Positions 1-17,816 of a DNA stretch of 64,000 nt are shown here, piece after piece. Below the pieces are notes generated by a model that was given only the letters and a program-made list of their open reading frames with translations, did not search any database and was not told the origin of the DNA. How positions within the stretch are numbered: position 1 is the first letter of the stretch; each line of letters starts with the position of its first letter. The position numbers and the translations under genes are program-made. The DNA is from Gyrodactylus bullatarudis. Taxonomy: Eukaryota > Platyhelminthes > Monogenea > Gyrodactylidea > Gyrodactylidae. The DNA lies in the NCBI GenBank assembly GCA_012064415.1, contig SSNU01000317.1:1-64000 (forward strand), read 5' to 3'.

Positions 1-1
1 C

Positions 2-109
2 GAATCAGCCTCATCTCACATTCACTACCAGAAACACTCCTCATCCTACGCCTCAGACACCCACTCTCCGTTCATGCTGGCCTTATATCAACTCGCCTCA
101 CCAATATAA
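2..109 (+). CDS. possible C-terminal end of a coding exon cut by the left window edge
   Basis: A frame open from the first bases runs 35 codons to a TAA at 107-109. It is clearly richer in G and C than the flanking DNA, and its composition (many Ser, His, Tyr, Ala) looks coding, with the ending LYQLASPI. It would lie tail-to-tail with the mannosidase gene, which stops at 169. I do not recognise the product. It could equally be a GC-rich non-coding island, because most of the gene would lie outside the window. Confidence 0.35.
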   Translation, partial: ESASSHIHYQKHSSSYASDTHSPFMLALYQLASPI

Positions 110-168
110 AGATTCACTGGCATCTTAAGAATTTAAAATATAAATTTCTAGTTTATTTCTAGTATCCT

Positions 169-5720
<5,552 letters not shown>

Positions 5721-5929
5721 AGGAAATATGAGATTCCTGAGACGTTAGATATTGTACCTACATTTAGATAATTGACAAAAATGTTTGTCAAAGGATTTGA
5801 CTCAAATCAGAGATTCTAATCATTTGTTAAATAAAACAACAGGTATCATTAATAATTATTGTTTGTAATTATCTAAATATTCAAAAATCGCGTTTCTGAA
5901 AAGCCTCTTCTGAAATTTTCAGACTAAAA
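5721..5929. promoter_or_regulatory. shared divergent promoter region, mannosidase / Asteroid genes
   Basis: About 0.2 kb separates the first mannosidase exon I can place (minus) from the Asteroid ATG at 5930 (plus), so both promoters, and probably the missing first mannosidase exon, should lie here. I see no clear TATA or CCAAT element. The stretch is AT-rich. Confidence 0.4.
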
Positions 5930-8900
5930 ATGGGTATTCCAATTTTCTCAACTTACATACAATCAAATTCGAAAAATTTTCTCAAATTATCTCTGCATGA
6001 TAGTATTCTTATAATTGATGGTCCATGCTTCTTGTATAGAATCTCGAGATGTCATTCTATCCCAACAGAATATGGTGGAAATTATAAAGAGTTTATTATT
6101 ACTTTACATAAATGGCTTGACTTGTTTGACGAATGTAATATTAAGCCCATTTTTATTTTCGATGGCTGTCGTGAAGTTAGTCTTTTAGTTTTAATTTATT
6201 CAGGCTGATAAAACAGTAACCAATAAGAAAAGAGGACTGTCCACACTTAAAAGTCTTCGGGAGTTTACCGCCTCTGGATTTAAAGGGTCTCCATCATTGA
6301 TTGGAAAGAATTTTACATCAGCACTTGTGGATACACTTAAGAAAAGAAATATCCCTGTATTTTGTTCATGTAGAGAATCTGATCAAGTCTGTGCAGCATT
6401 TGGATTGATTCTTGACTGTCCAGTTTTAAGTGGAGATTCTGATTTTTATTTTTTCTCTTCGAATTCGGAAAAAAGTGTAAAATTCATACTTTTAGATACT
6501 CTTCAAGATATCTCCATGGAATTTTTAGATAAATCAAAGAAAATCGTCAAGGGAATTGAATGCCGAATGATAAACAGAAATGGACCCATATTTTCTAATT
6601 TGAAGACATCAAACATTCCTCTTCTAGTTTCTTTGATTGGAAATGATTTCTCTAGTGAAAACTATTGTCTCAAAATTTTCAAAAATCTCACTCCTTACAA
6701 TCGCTATCAACAGTTCAATAAATGTTTTCAATATTTCAAATCTATGAATGAACCACATGATGTTTTAACTGAGCGCATCGCCTCTAAACTGCCATCAGTA
6801 ATCAGGTCAAAATTTCTAAATCTTGTTGCTTTGAATGAAGAATTTTACTTCCCAAACCTTGAAAAGATCGCACAACTTTATGGTTCTACAATAGAATCAT
6901 ATTTTTCAGATTTGATTAAAGTTGAAAATAAAAATTATCTTTATGATGATTTTCTTGATCTTTATCCGGAACAGTTTTGTCAAGCATTCCTCTCTTATGA
7001 TATTGAATCACACAATTATAATGCTTTATTCACTCCACTATACGTTCACTATGGAATTGTTGAGGATCTCAATGAGCCTTGTATTCAAAAAATCGATATT
7101 GATATTCGTCAAATAACTTATTCGATAATCTTTTTTACAAAAAGTCAGAACAAGTATCACTATGCCAAGGCAGACAATGGAATTTTCAAAATCGAAGAGA
7201 ATATGCGAGCTGATAGATATAAATTCGAATCCTCTCAAATTGAATTAAAACAAGAATTAATAACAGTTAATAAACATCTACTTTTACCTCTTGACAAAGA
7301 ACCAAATGAACCCAGATTAAAAGCATTCCTGGACGCTTTAATTTTGTGCCGAAAACGAATTGATTTCTTTAAATCTAATGAAATTATTCTCATATTTCTT
7401 GCCTGTTCAATATCTTTTATGTTGAACTATGTAGAACAAGAAACTTTGTCTATTAATGAAATTGTTGCTAAACTCAACGCTGAATTTACAAGATATGAAA
7501 AAATTAAAGAAAAACTAAGAAGCTGCCTCATAAAAATGGACGAAAAATTAATGTACGATATCAAAATAATACATGGGATTCAACAAGTCCAGCAATTGCA
7601 CAACTCACTTGTCATTCTTTATAAAACCTCAAAACTACTTGTAAGTCATTTTTATTTTTTTTATGATGAACGAAAATTTATCAAAAATAATTTTACACAA
7701 ATAAAAATCTCAAAATAAATAATAACTTTTATATGACTTTTCGATAAAGTCATATTGTTGGAAAAATAAGCTCTTATGACTTCTTTGTCCTATAATAATA
7801 TAACGTCCTATAATTTAAATGAGCGTTTTTAAAGAAGCCGATCAACTGCATAAGAATTTATGAGGATTTTGGTACCCTGTTTATTGCCATAATGAATACG
7901 ATATCATTAAATTTTTATTCAATGTAAATGTGTAACTACTATCAAGTAAATTTCTGTATATATTGAAAAAAAATATATATCGAAAATATTTTTACCGGAT
8001 TTGGATTCTCTTAAGGATAGTGAAGAGCCTGACGGCAACTCGAAAACGAGGTCGACCTAGGCTGAAACGACTAAAATCAAAATATGAAGATGTAAAATGA
8101 ATCATATTGAATAAACATTGTATAATATATTTTCTTTCTCAATACATAAAGTGTAGTCAAAAATGTAAAAATGAAGAAAAGTGTAGTTAAAAATCTAAAA
8201 ACAGAATTAACTATAGTCAAAATATATTTGGAAAAAAATCTCAATATTTTAATTGGAATTTGACTATAGTCAAATGTGCAAAATATGGAAAAACGTGTAG
8301 TCAAAAATATAATTGACTCTTTAAAAAACATCAAAATAGTTTAAATAATATTCATGATAGATTGCCTTATGTGAAATATAGTACCAAATAAAACAAAAAA
8401 CAGTATCTTATAAACTGAAAAATAAGTTTAAAAAAGAAAATTGAAGGGATTTTAATTAAAAAATAGTACTTAAACGTAAATTCTTGTAGCATTCAAATTT
8501 TGTGTCATCAAAATTTCTGATTTTTGTCAAAAAAATTTCATGATGAAAACGACCGTTCAACTGTTATAGCGCATAGTTCACAAAATAAACCCTTTTAGTT
8601 TTTTGAATTTTAAAAGGAATATTTTCCAACATTGTTCAAAGCTTCGAATTTGATGCTAGCTGCTTATACGTTGAAAGTTCTATATCAGGATTCTAGTTAT
8701 CAATTCATAAAAAATTGTGATTCGCCGTTTACCTTTTGCAGTCCAATTTGGAAGAATTAAAATTATTATTTAAACTATTGTTAATGAAAAGGAATAAAAT
8801 GCAAATTTAATTGGAAGGGTAGAAAGGCAACGGGGGTAGGGGGGACAAAAGAGAAATAATAATTGGAATAGTTGTAAATATTAACGAAAATATTGCAAAT

Positions 8901-11423
8901 CGAATTGCAAGGGGCAGAGAGGGAAGGGGGTGAGGGTACTTTTTTGAAATCTAATAAGGAAAATATGCATTCAATGATGATAAAACTACAAGGCAAATTT
9001 TTAAAATTGAAAACCCCTTTAGAACTGTCTGATTTACTCTGTAGTCAACAGCATTTTTTTTCTTTTAACAACTACGATACTATACTCTTTTAGATAAAAC
9101 TATAGAGACGCATATTATCAGGATAAACTATTTTCAGACAGTTTTTTTTTCAAGAATGCATGGTTACCACCCAACAAACTTTATCAACTCGATAAAATAA
9201 TGGGGACTTTCTTTCTCTAAGCCTTTTTGACCAATATAGTAATTGATTTAAGAATTATTATCTATTAAATTTCCATCAATTCTCAATCATTTATTCATGC
9301 CTCGCTATACCCGACATGACAATAAAGTTAGACAAAAGATCATCGAATTGAATATGGATGGAAAACCTTGGCGAGAATTTGCTGAACACTCAGGAGTACC
9401 TTACAGTACTGCTTATAAATGGATCGTTTCGGGAAAGCCTTTCCCTGATCCAAGAGGAGGATTGAGGATCTCCAGAAATAACAGCCTCGTTGGTTAATTT
9501 CATAGAATCAAACCCCCAAGCCACTCTACAGCAATGCTCCGATTATATTGTTGCAAATTTCAATATCGAAATAAGCTTGAGTACGGTTCGAAATTGGTTA
9601 GATTTGGAATTTTTCTCTGTCAAGTTAATTCATCAAGTGCCTTCAGGAATGAATTCTGAATCGAATAAGATAAACCGAGCCGGCTATGTCAATTCATTAT
9701 TGCGCCAAAGGGCTGAAGGAAGAAATTTAATATTTATTGACGAAACAAATTTCAATATATTTTGTAAACGAAGAGAAGGAAGGTGGAAGATCGGAAAACG
9801 CTGTACAGTCATGGATTGCAACTACAAAGGTCAAAATCTTCATGTTATTGGAGCTATATCGATGAACGAGCTTATTGATCTAACTACAAAAAGAGGGAGT
9901 TTCAAACGAAAAGATTTTGCAGAGTGGATTAACCTGTTAGTCGCCAAATGTCAGGAAAGAAATTTATTTCCGATAACAATAATCCTCGACAATGCACCAT
10001 GCCATTCGCAGCTAGAAATTCAAAATGAAAATGTGGAGATTTTACGCCTTGCTCCATATTCTTTTTTGCTAAATCCAATCGAAAAGAGTGTACTCAAAAG
10101 TGAAGTGAAGAAATTATTAGCCTTGGAAAGAGCAGAGCTTATCAACTACATACGTAACGAAGGAGGCCTAACAATTCAAGAATTCAGGCTAAGGAAACTT
10201 GAGGACATAACTATGAGATCAAGAAATGCAATAACAAATGATATTGTACGTAGAGCTTGTTTCCACGTTGAAAAATATTATCCAAATGTTCTTAATAATC
10301 AAGATTTAATTGAAGAAAATTTCTAAATAAATTTTTTGGAAACTTAATCTTTTTTATTAATGTTCTTATCTAAAAGAGTATAGTATCGTAGTTGTTAAAA
10401 GAAAAAAAATGCTGTTGACTACAGAGTAAATCAGACAGTTCTAAAGGGGTTTTCAATTTGATTTTCAATTTTATAAATTTGCCTTGTAGTTTTATCATCA
10501 TTGAATGCATATTTTCCTTATTAGATTTCAAAAAAGTACCCTCACCCCTTCCCTCTCTGCCTCTTGCAATTCGATTTGCAATATTTTCGTTAATATTTAC
10601 AACTATTCCAATTATTATTTCTCTTTTGTCCCCCCTACCCCCGTTGCCTTTCTACCCTTCCAATTAAATTTGCATTTTATTCCTTTTCATTAACAATAGT
10701 TTAAATAATAATTTTAATTCTTCCAAATTGGACTGCAAAAGGTTGAGGAATGCTATATTCTGAGACTTTATAAAAAAATAGTACAAAAAAGTACCGTGGC
10801 AACAATTTAATGCAGAAATAGTACCAGCTATCTTTAAAATGGGATTAGATGAGCAAATTTTTTTTTCAGATTATCAAAACTCAGTCAATTCTTTATCTAG
10901 AGTGAAAATAGAACAAATAGTACTTTTTTAGGCCCCACTTATCACTGATAATTATCAGATTATAATCTGTGAGTCAGTCTCATATTTTTAATCAGATGAA
11001 AGATGTACATAACTTTACTGTTAGTTTATGATCAAAGTAGATACCCAAGTCCTTGAGTTTGAGGACTAGCAGATGATCGAAAAGTGAGTTTGGACCAATA
11101 GAGAGAATCAAGTATCATAATTTTTGTTTTTGATTATATTTTGATAATTAATTAATTATGAATGAGGCTAATTTATCAATATTTTCCTTAAGACATCGGA
11201 TGATTTTGGCTCAAGATATCAAGATCAATTTCCAGGCTATTTGAATTTTGAAGACAGTGAACTAATTATGTTGGCCATAAAAAGAATTCGCAAATTTGAA
11301 AACCCTGCTCTGGAGACTGAAAAATTTTGCTGTGAGGAACTCATGCCTGGAATTCACCCGAGCAAAGATGCAAACTTTTTCAAAAACATTTTGCTGAATT
11401 CCTTTGAATATGTCTGCTCATAA
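5930..11423 (+). CDS. Asteroid-homolog protein (XPG/FEN1-like nuclease family)
   Basis: Exons 5930-6175, 6204-7640 and, by inference, 11193-11423; 637 residues. The N-terminus MGIPIF... with ILIIDGP and FIFDGC matches the XPG-N region, and CRESDQVCAAFG...LSGDSDF matches the XPG-I core as it appears in Asteroid proteins. The central region (FPNLEKIAQLYGS, DLYPEQFCQAFL) is also Asteroid-like. Drosophila asteroid acts in EGF-receptor signalling; nuclease activity of this subfamily is uncertain. Intron 1 is 28 bases (6176-6203, phase 0). Exon 2 ends at a consensus donor (CTT|GTAAGT). The only phase-0 acceptor I find that opens a long frame is at 11192, giving 76 more residues to TAA. That places the transposon inside intron 2. 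The last exon is unconfirmed by similarity; read-through would instead stop at 7718. Confidence 0.85.
8150..8310. repeat. cluster of imperfect GTGTAGTCAAAAAT repeats
   Basis: Four to five degenerate copies of a ~14-base word (gtgtagtcaaaaat, gtgtagttaaaaat, ctatagtcaaaata, ctatagtcaaatgtg) spaced 30-50 bases apart. A minus-strand open frame across it is a by-product of the repeat. No function is evident. Confidence 0.6.
8732..9097 (+). repeat. left terminal inverted repeat of the transposon
   Basis: Pairs with 10366-10742. Contains a strongly G-rich tract (aacgggggtaggggggaca) around 8830-8850 and another around 8908-8935, which appear as C-rich tracts in the right copy. Confidence 0.92.
9297..10326 (+). 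pseudogene. transposase (DDE, IS630/Tc1-mariner superfamily), frameshifted
   Basis: The N-terminal part starts at ATG 9297 and contains a helix-turn-helix (KIIELNMDGKPW...SGVPYSTAYKWI) followed by PRGG. Around 9463-9475 the coding frame shifts by one base; reading then continues as SPEITASLVNFIES and onward to TAA at 10326. Catalytic motifs are present: FIDETNF (first Asp), IILDNAPCH (second Asp) and LLNPIE (Glu). By eye only about 30 residues separate the second Asp from the Glu, against 34 or more in typical Tc1 enzymes, and the tryptophan that normally follows NPIE is missing, so a small deletion is likely. The frameshift makes the copy probably inactive unless a related copy supplies transposase. 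Confidence 0.9.
10366..10742 (-). repeat. right terminal inverted repeat of the transposon
   Basis: Reverse complement of 8732-9097 with a ~11-base internal duplication near 10455-10470 (a repeated gattttcaatttt-like word). Open frames seen here are shadows of the repeat. Confidence 0.92.
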
Positions 11424-14400
11424 TTATAACTAAAAGATTATTGCATTTATCATTGTATTATAATTATTAATAGATAACATACATTTTTATACTTTTATAC
11501 TAAAATAAATTAAGTTCATAATCAAGTCATCTTATGAATCTTTGCGCTCTCGTTGTCATAAATGGAAGAATATCATGATTTCTTCTATTGTAATTAGATT
11601 CTCGTGATCAATCTTCGTTTCGCTCTTTCATGATTTATTTTTATATGACCGATTAGTATTGCTTAGAGAGTTGAAAAAATAATTCTACTTGTAGGCGAAA
11701 ACAATTTTTAAATTAATTATTAACTTTTTCATGTAAAAAACACATTTTCATCAAACTCAAACTCTCAAGGATGGATTAATCTAGTCGGATTAGATACTTC
11801 AACTTGAAAATTTTTGGGGCCTTTTCTTTGAAGGATTTACGTGAAGGTCTTATATTATTTCTTGGGGTCTGTTTTAAACCTTCTCTTTCAACTTTGTAAA
11901 TCAGAATTTCTGATCGATAATCTGAGAAATTTTACACTTATTCTCTCACCTCATCATCTTTCGTAACCTGTTTCATTAATTTTGGTTTTTTTAAATAAAT
12001 TATAGTTTATTGATAGGTATCAATTTTAGTTGGTTGTTTGATTAACATGGAAATCCTGTGAAGTTGAACTAGTGGTTAAAGAGCTGAACTTAATTCACTC
12101 AAAAGTATTTAGGAGGAAAAACTCATTACTTTTGCCTTTCTTATATCTGCTATCGTGATTAATAGTTATAATTGAAACTGTATTGAAACTGTTTAAGAAA
12201 TTTAATTTTAACTTGTTAAGGATTTTTAAACAAATCTATTGTGAGAATAGCAGCTTGGTGGATAGACTACAATAAATTGATATCTTATATCAGGAGAATG
12301 GTTGATAAAAATTTTTAATTAAATTTTTACAATAAAAAATACTACTCAATTTTTCAAAGTTCTTATATCGAAATTACAGAAGTTTTTAAAAACACAGCTT
12401 TCGTCAAAGTGTATGTTCAAGTTGAACTTTTCAATTGGCTAATAATGCTTCAAAGATTTTACTGACTAATTTTAGGTAACTTTAAACGATAAACAAAATC
12501 TCTTGCAATCAACTCCATTTTAAACTTTGAAAAATATTCAGGATAAAACATGAATATCTTTATCAACTTTACAAAGCAAGATTTTGTAATATAAATTCTA
12601 TAGAGAATAATACAGACGTTCAAGTAAAGTAAGCATTCTTTCTGCTGGTACTGATTTATTTAACCGAAATACATGAAAATTTCACAGCTAAAACTCTTTC
12701 TATTTGTAGTAAAAAGACGAAAAAAAGAATTTGAAACAATGAAAAAAGTTATGTTTTATGATCATTTTTTGTGGTGAAAAAGTATTGTTAGCTTGAAATA
12801 TGACTGCAATTGTAAAGAATAATTCTGTTACAAATTACAAATGATATTCAAATCAGTTGAGTGAGACATTCAAATCATGCCGAAAGTTGATTCACTAATT
12901 TTATGAGACAAATCTGCATATCTTATTACAATTTATCTTTTAACATACTTTACTATCGAAAAACCCTTTTTATTTTCTTGAATAGAACTCTAAAACGGAT
13001 CAAATTTTCAAATAGATTGTCTGTGTACTAGTCCTCTCCGACGATATAAATATATTTCTTTGATTACTAAATAAAAGTTCATTATTTGCAAGGGTAATAA
13101 TTATTGCATCGTGAAATCCTTAGTACTTTTTGAATGCATGGATAATCTTCATAACCAAGATCATAGAATATTCTCAGATTAGTCATTTTCTGATGATCTA
13201 GAACTTGAATGACGATTGACCACATTTAGTGAGAAATACTGATTGTAAGTGTGATAAAGGATGGTTACACTGGTGGAAAAATAAAAAATATTTTTACGAA
13301 CTTTTATCAAGGTTAAAAAATCGTGTGTAAATTTTCATGCTGATTCCGAATCTGTGCTCAGAATTTTTCTATCTTACAAGGTTTGAGTATAATTTGACAA
13401 AATGTAACAAAGCATCACAAAAAAGTTTAATTTTATTGGGGAATTTTTTCCATGAATGAAATTTATACCATTAAAAAAAAGCAGAAAATTTAAATGTACT
13501 TTATCATGATTCATGACCGAAGAGCATTTTAAAATTACGAGTAAAGTTTAAAAATAGTGAAATTTTCTGGTAAAATTGGCAAAAAACCGAAACAAATCTG
13601 ATGTTAAATTTAACTTTGAATTCATTTTATTCCTGTTTTCAAAGTTATTAAGTTCCTTTCACTGAATTTCAATTTACTCAACTCTGGTTGGTAAAGTGAA
13701 TGAAAAACGCAATGCAAAATCTATCAAAAAGTCATATCTAAGAATCTAAGTTTAGTTGAATGAAAAAATATTTCACGCATTTTCCCAAAGGTTTTTGCTT
13801 TAACTTTCTATAACTGGAAGGATTGATTCATTCTAAAATGTTAAATGTTAAACTAATCTATCACTGACCAGGTGCAGCTCATCAAAGGAATACTATGATA
13901 AACGAAGTATTTAAGGTCTTAACATTCCATTGCTTAATTTTTATTAGTAAAAATTTAAAAATAATACTAAGGCAAAAAATAAATCGATAATCCATAAAAT
14001 TCATAACTTGTAAATGAATATTGCATTTATTTCAGCATCTAAGAATAATTTTGCATCTCATCAGTTTGAAGCCTGGAAATCTATTGACTACACCCTGAAT
14101 GTTAAAGTTTACAAATGGATCCCAACTTAACTAGTAAGAAAGATTGACTCTCAGAGTTTTTACAAATACAATCCAGTTGAACTCATCAGTATGCCACAAC
14201 CTGGGATTTGAAGGTGTAGAATATTTTTAACTAGGGTACTTCTAATAGAAAAATTTAAAAATCTTTTGATAAGTTAAAATCAGGTTTTGAATCAAGTTAA
14301 AATTATAAAAACTAATTTTTTAAATAATTCCAATCCAATGCAACAAAAAATTGTATTGACAAAAATGGACCTTCAACTTTTAGGACAGGGAAAAGTTAAA

Positions 14401-15682
14401 ATTCGTTAAAATTTTCAAGATGTTCCACGCATATAGAATTTTGTTACTATCAAAAATTTGTTCGACATGTAACAAATGCAAAAATAAATTCATAAAAATT
14501 TCTCATTTTTATATCTTGTCTCGTTTTTATTTCATCGATGTTAAAAAGCCCTTAGACTCTTTGTCATTCGGAAAAATAACTGGAAAACAAGAGGGGGCAG
14601 ATGTTCTATAGATAAGCCAAGTATTTTTCTATAATTACTCGATTAAAATCGTAGGAAAATCAGAATTTGCTCATGTGTGAAATGATAATTTTGAATTTTT
14701 CGTGTAAGATCATTGATTTTTTATCGGGAATTTTTTCTAAACTTTTCTAAAAAATTAATTGAATTCAGATGAATACAAAAATTGAACACCTTGAACTATT
14801 GCATACTAAATGTTTATTAGAAATTTATTAAAAAGCTCAGATTTTTCAAATTAAGTGTTCTACGATATTTCTAGTTCCGTATTTTGCTTCGACTTTGGTC
14901 TTGAGTCAAATTTTACTCAAAAATACAAACTTTTTAATAGAAAGAGCTGGTTCATTCAAAGGATATCACCAAGTAGAATCAGAAAAATAAACACTTATCT
15001 TTTTGGTTACTTAAGTAACTCAAGTGGAGATAACAAATTCAGGGTGTCATTTTTCACAAATGAGAATAAATATGTTATCTATATCAAAAATAAATTCCTC
15101 AGATTTTTTTCCTCTTTGAATGAATTTTGAGGACAAAAAGAATACTCCAAGTACTCAAGTTTATAGTATGGATAATGACTCATTTATTACATAAAAGGAA
15201 GGAGTTTATCTCATAATAATTTGCTCATCAAAATGTAATAATAACCTAGCTTTTCTGCAAAAGTATGCAACACTTATAAAGAAGATAGAAAGATTATGAT
15301 AGCAAAAGTAATGTATTTTTTCTCTTTCCGTGTTTATTACCATGGATACACATAAAAATATTATAATATTACAAGAAATAGTCAAACTCTCTTTTTTTGT
15401 ATAATACAAACTCAAAACCTACACACAAGGATTAACATGGTGAAAAATGATTTTACAAAAGAAGTATAATAAATGAATAGCAGGTATAATTGTTTCATTT
15501 TTTTTAATGTACATACCATATCTTTGATAATAAAATATCTAAATGAAAGTGAAAAACTTTGTTTCTTTGAAATTTTCTCCTGATTGTAATTTTATTGTGT
15601 TTTATGGGTAAATGTAGATTTTTAGATCAGTAACATGAGGAACTGTGACACTATACCTCTAGAATTGTAAAAGGATGCAAAA
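11424..15682. other. gene-poor intergenic stretch
   Basis: I found no exon chain with matching phases here. Frames of 60-90 codons at 14420-14611 and 14855-15130 have low-complexity Phe/Lys/Ile-rich translations and no splice partners. A TTACACTGGTG-type dispersed word occurs at about 13263. The right end holds the 3' flank of the EGF gene. Confidence 0.6.
13261..13310. repeat. dispersed repeat with TTACACTGGTG word (copy 1)
   Basis: The words ggttacactggtgg and tttttacgaactt recur at 26216-26260 in the same order; an inverted ttacactggtgata occurs near 43079-43092. This suggests a short interspersed family; full boundaries are not visible. Confidence 0.45.
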
Positions 15683-17816
15683 TTAACGATAAATCTTGAT
15701 GGGAATATCGCATCTGGGTCCAGCCATTTTCGTCCCGACACAATCACAAACAAATTCACCAGGTTTAGTTCCCAGTTTACATTTCCCAGTGTTGCAATAA
15801 TTTTTAGGACAATCCTTTGGTTCACTACAAGTTGGACCAGAATGAGACTCCTTGCAGACACATGTGTAGTTATTAGATTCTTCGTTAAACCTGTTTTTCA
15901 ATTTAGTAAATATATTTGAAAAAAATTTATTTTAATAATTACAAACCTGCAGTGACCTTCATCACATGGACCGCAAACTTTTCTTTGTTCACAGCGATCT
16001 CCCTCGTATTCAGGAAGACATTTACATTCCAAGGCTTTATTTTCATTAACAGAGCATTTTCCCCCGTTGAAGCAAAAGTTTTCTGGGCAATACTTTTCCT
16101 CACAGAATTTTCCTCGATATCCAGGATCACAGGAGCAATAGGTCTTTTTATCTGATCCAATTGAAGGTTTACAATGACCATTGTTACAGTTGACATTTTC
16201 ACAAACAGAAGTTTCACAAAATACTCCAACAAACCCAGTATGCGAGCAATCACATTCTGGTTGGCCATCATAACGAATATGACAAGTCCCGTTATTCTGA
16301 CAGGGAAATTCAACACAATTTTTATGCTAAAAAATCATTAGAATATTTAAAGTCTCAAATTTATTTCAAAATACCTTTTTAGAGCTTTCACCACTTCGAT
16401 CACAGTATAATTCACGTTTGAAGTAATCAACATGACAAGTCTCATACGATGGACAAAAGGCATTAGTGCACTTTGGAAATTGACACGAGGACCCAGTAAA
16501 CATTACATTAGAACAATCACAATAGCGGAGATTATTAACAACTTTACACGTGCCTCCATTCTCACAAAAGTCTGGCGTGCACTTGGCTTTGTTACAGCGT
16601 TCCCCTTCAAAACTGGTTCCATTACAATCACAATTGGTAGAATTCTTGTCCCGAAGATCCTTAAAACATACACCACCATTAGCACAATAATCTTTTTGAT
16701 TTTCATCACAAGGCTTAGTGCAATATCTCTGATTATTGATGACTTCACACTCTCCTCCATAATTTGCACAGAAGTCGGGAGTACACTTGACCAAGTTGCA
16801 TGTTGGACCTTCATAACTTAACCCAGTGCAATCGCATAGAGTGGAATTTTCTGTCTTCAAATCTTGCAAGCAAATACCACCGTTTTGACACGTATTGCTA
16901 GCGCATTGTTTGGTACAATAACGAGTATTATTCAAAACCTTGCATTGGCCACCTGTTTCCTTACAAAAATCATCCGTGCAAACGGCCAGATCACAAATAG
17001 GTCCGTTAAAGTCAAGTCCAGTGCAGTTACAAGATTTCGTTCCATTATTCTTCATATCAAGATAGCAAAGACCACCATTTTTACAAAAGTCTGCTTCCTC
17101 ATCTCCGCAACGATCTACACATTTTCTCGAGTTGTTTATAATTGAACATGTCCCGCCAACATCACTGCAAACATTTTCATCATCTGGACAAAAGGCAACA
17201 TTGCACAGGGAGCCTTTATATTCAGTCTTTGAGCAATCACATAATTTGGTGTTGTTATTCCGTAGATCGACGTAGCATTTGCCTGAGTTTTCGCAAATAT
17301 TCTCCTCGCAGGTTTCGGTGCAATAGTGTTTATTGTTGATAATACGACACATTCCGTTATTTTCAGGGCAAAAGTCTGCTGTGCATTTGGCTATTTCACA
17401 TTTTGCACCTTCATAAGGAATATCAGAACAATTACAGCTAGGCATTTTAGTGATAAGATCAATGAAACAGGTTCCATTATTTTCACAAAAGTTGTCAAAG
17501 CATGTTGAATTATCCACAAGAGTCATGGTTTCAACTAGAGGGATCTATAATATATTAAAACATACTCTTTTCGTTACATTGATCGCCAGTAAAACCAGAA
17601 TTACAAATGCATTCAAATTTTTCTTCTGTTTGGTTATAGAAACAGGTCGAATTATTCTTGCAGTGTTCAGGAGGGCATTGAAGTTCAACTTTTTCTGTCA
17701 CGGGTACAGACACTAAGAAAATATTGATTAAATTACTCACATGAAAGTTGATAAAGGCATGATATGACAAATATTAGGATGAATAGCCAGTCAGTACTGG
17801 GTTTGGTTACATTCAT
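15683..17816 (-). CDS. secreted multi-EGF-domain protein
   Basis: Exons 17741-17816, 17566-17712, 16375-17534, 15947-16326, 15683-15890; 656 residues, all phases fit. Introns are 28, 31, 48 and 56 bases. The N-terminus (MNVTKPSTDWLFILIFVISC) is a signal peptide; there is no later membrane segment and the chain ends DIPIKIYR, so it should be secreted. I count 12 six-cysteine EGF modules and five truncated four-cysteine modules. In the middle they alternate: 'C-TPDF-C-x6-C-x8-C' (four Cys) then a complete EGF with CDC. Many N-glycosylation sites (NST, NNT, NGT) are present. The large third exon carries most of the array. The function is unknown; the architecture resembles extracellular matrix or Notch-ligand-like proteins but lacks DSL or membrane parts. 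Confidence 0.93.

Larger units (their letters stand above)
8732..10742 (+). mobile_element. Tc1/mariner-IS630-type DNA transposon with long terminal inverted repeats
   Basis: A 2011-base element bounded by near-identical inverted repeats, left 8732-9097 and right 10366-10742, both ending in CCTTTTGCAGTCC outward. The right copy carries an extra ~11-base duplication in its middle. Between them lies one transposase reading frame with a frameshift. The left outer flank is TA, the expected target dinucleotide; the right flank reads TT, so the duplicated target is damaged or was never perfect. The inverted repeats are far longer than the ~30 bases of classical mariners, though long-repeat Tc1 relatives are known. 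The near-identity of the arms argues for fairly recent insertion. Confidence 0.92.
7641..11192 (+). other. intron 2 of the Asteroid gene, carrying the transposon
   Basis: This 3.55-kb intron contrasts with the 28-base intron 1. Apart from the inserted element (8732-10742) it holds AT-rich DNA, a set of imperfect short repeats at 8150-8310, and a stretch near 10770-10935 in which the word aatagtac recurs. No further exon was found. Confidence 0.6.

Noticed and set aside
8077..8334. 85-codon minus-strand open frame
   Set aside because: Arises from the imperfect GTGTAGTCAAAAAT repeats and has an artificial Phe/Leu/Thr composition.
10458..10693. Two overlapping open frames in the right terminal repeat
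   Set aside because: They mirror frames in the left repeat and have no conserved coding signal.
14855..15130. 91-codon open frame
   Set aside because: Non-ATG start, low-complexity Phe/Lys/Ile-rich translation, no splice partners or similarity.
16432..17716. Series of plus-strand open frames opposite the EGF gene
   Set aside because: Antisense shadows of a Cys-rich coding exon; the minus strand has the signal peptide, EGF spacing and fitting introns.
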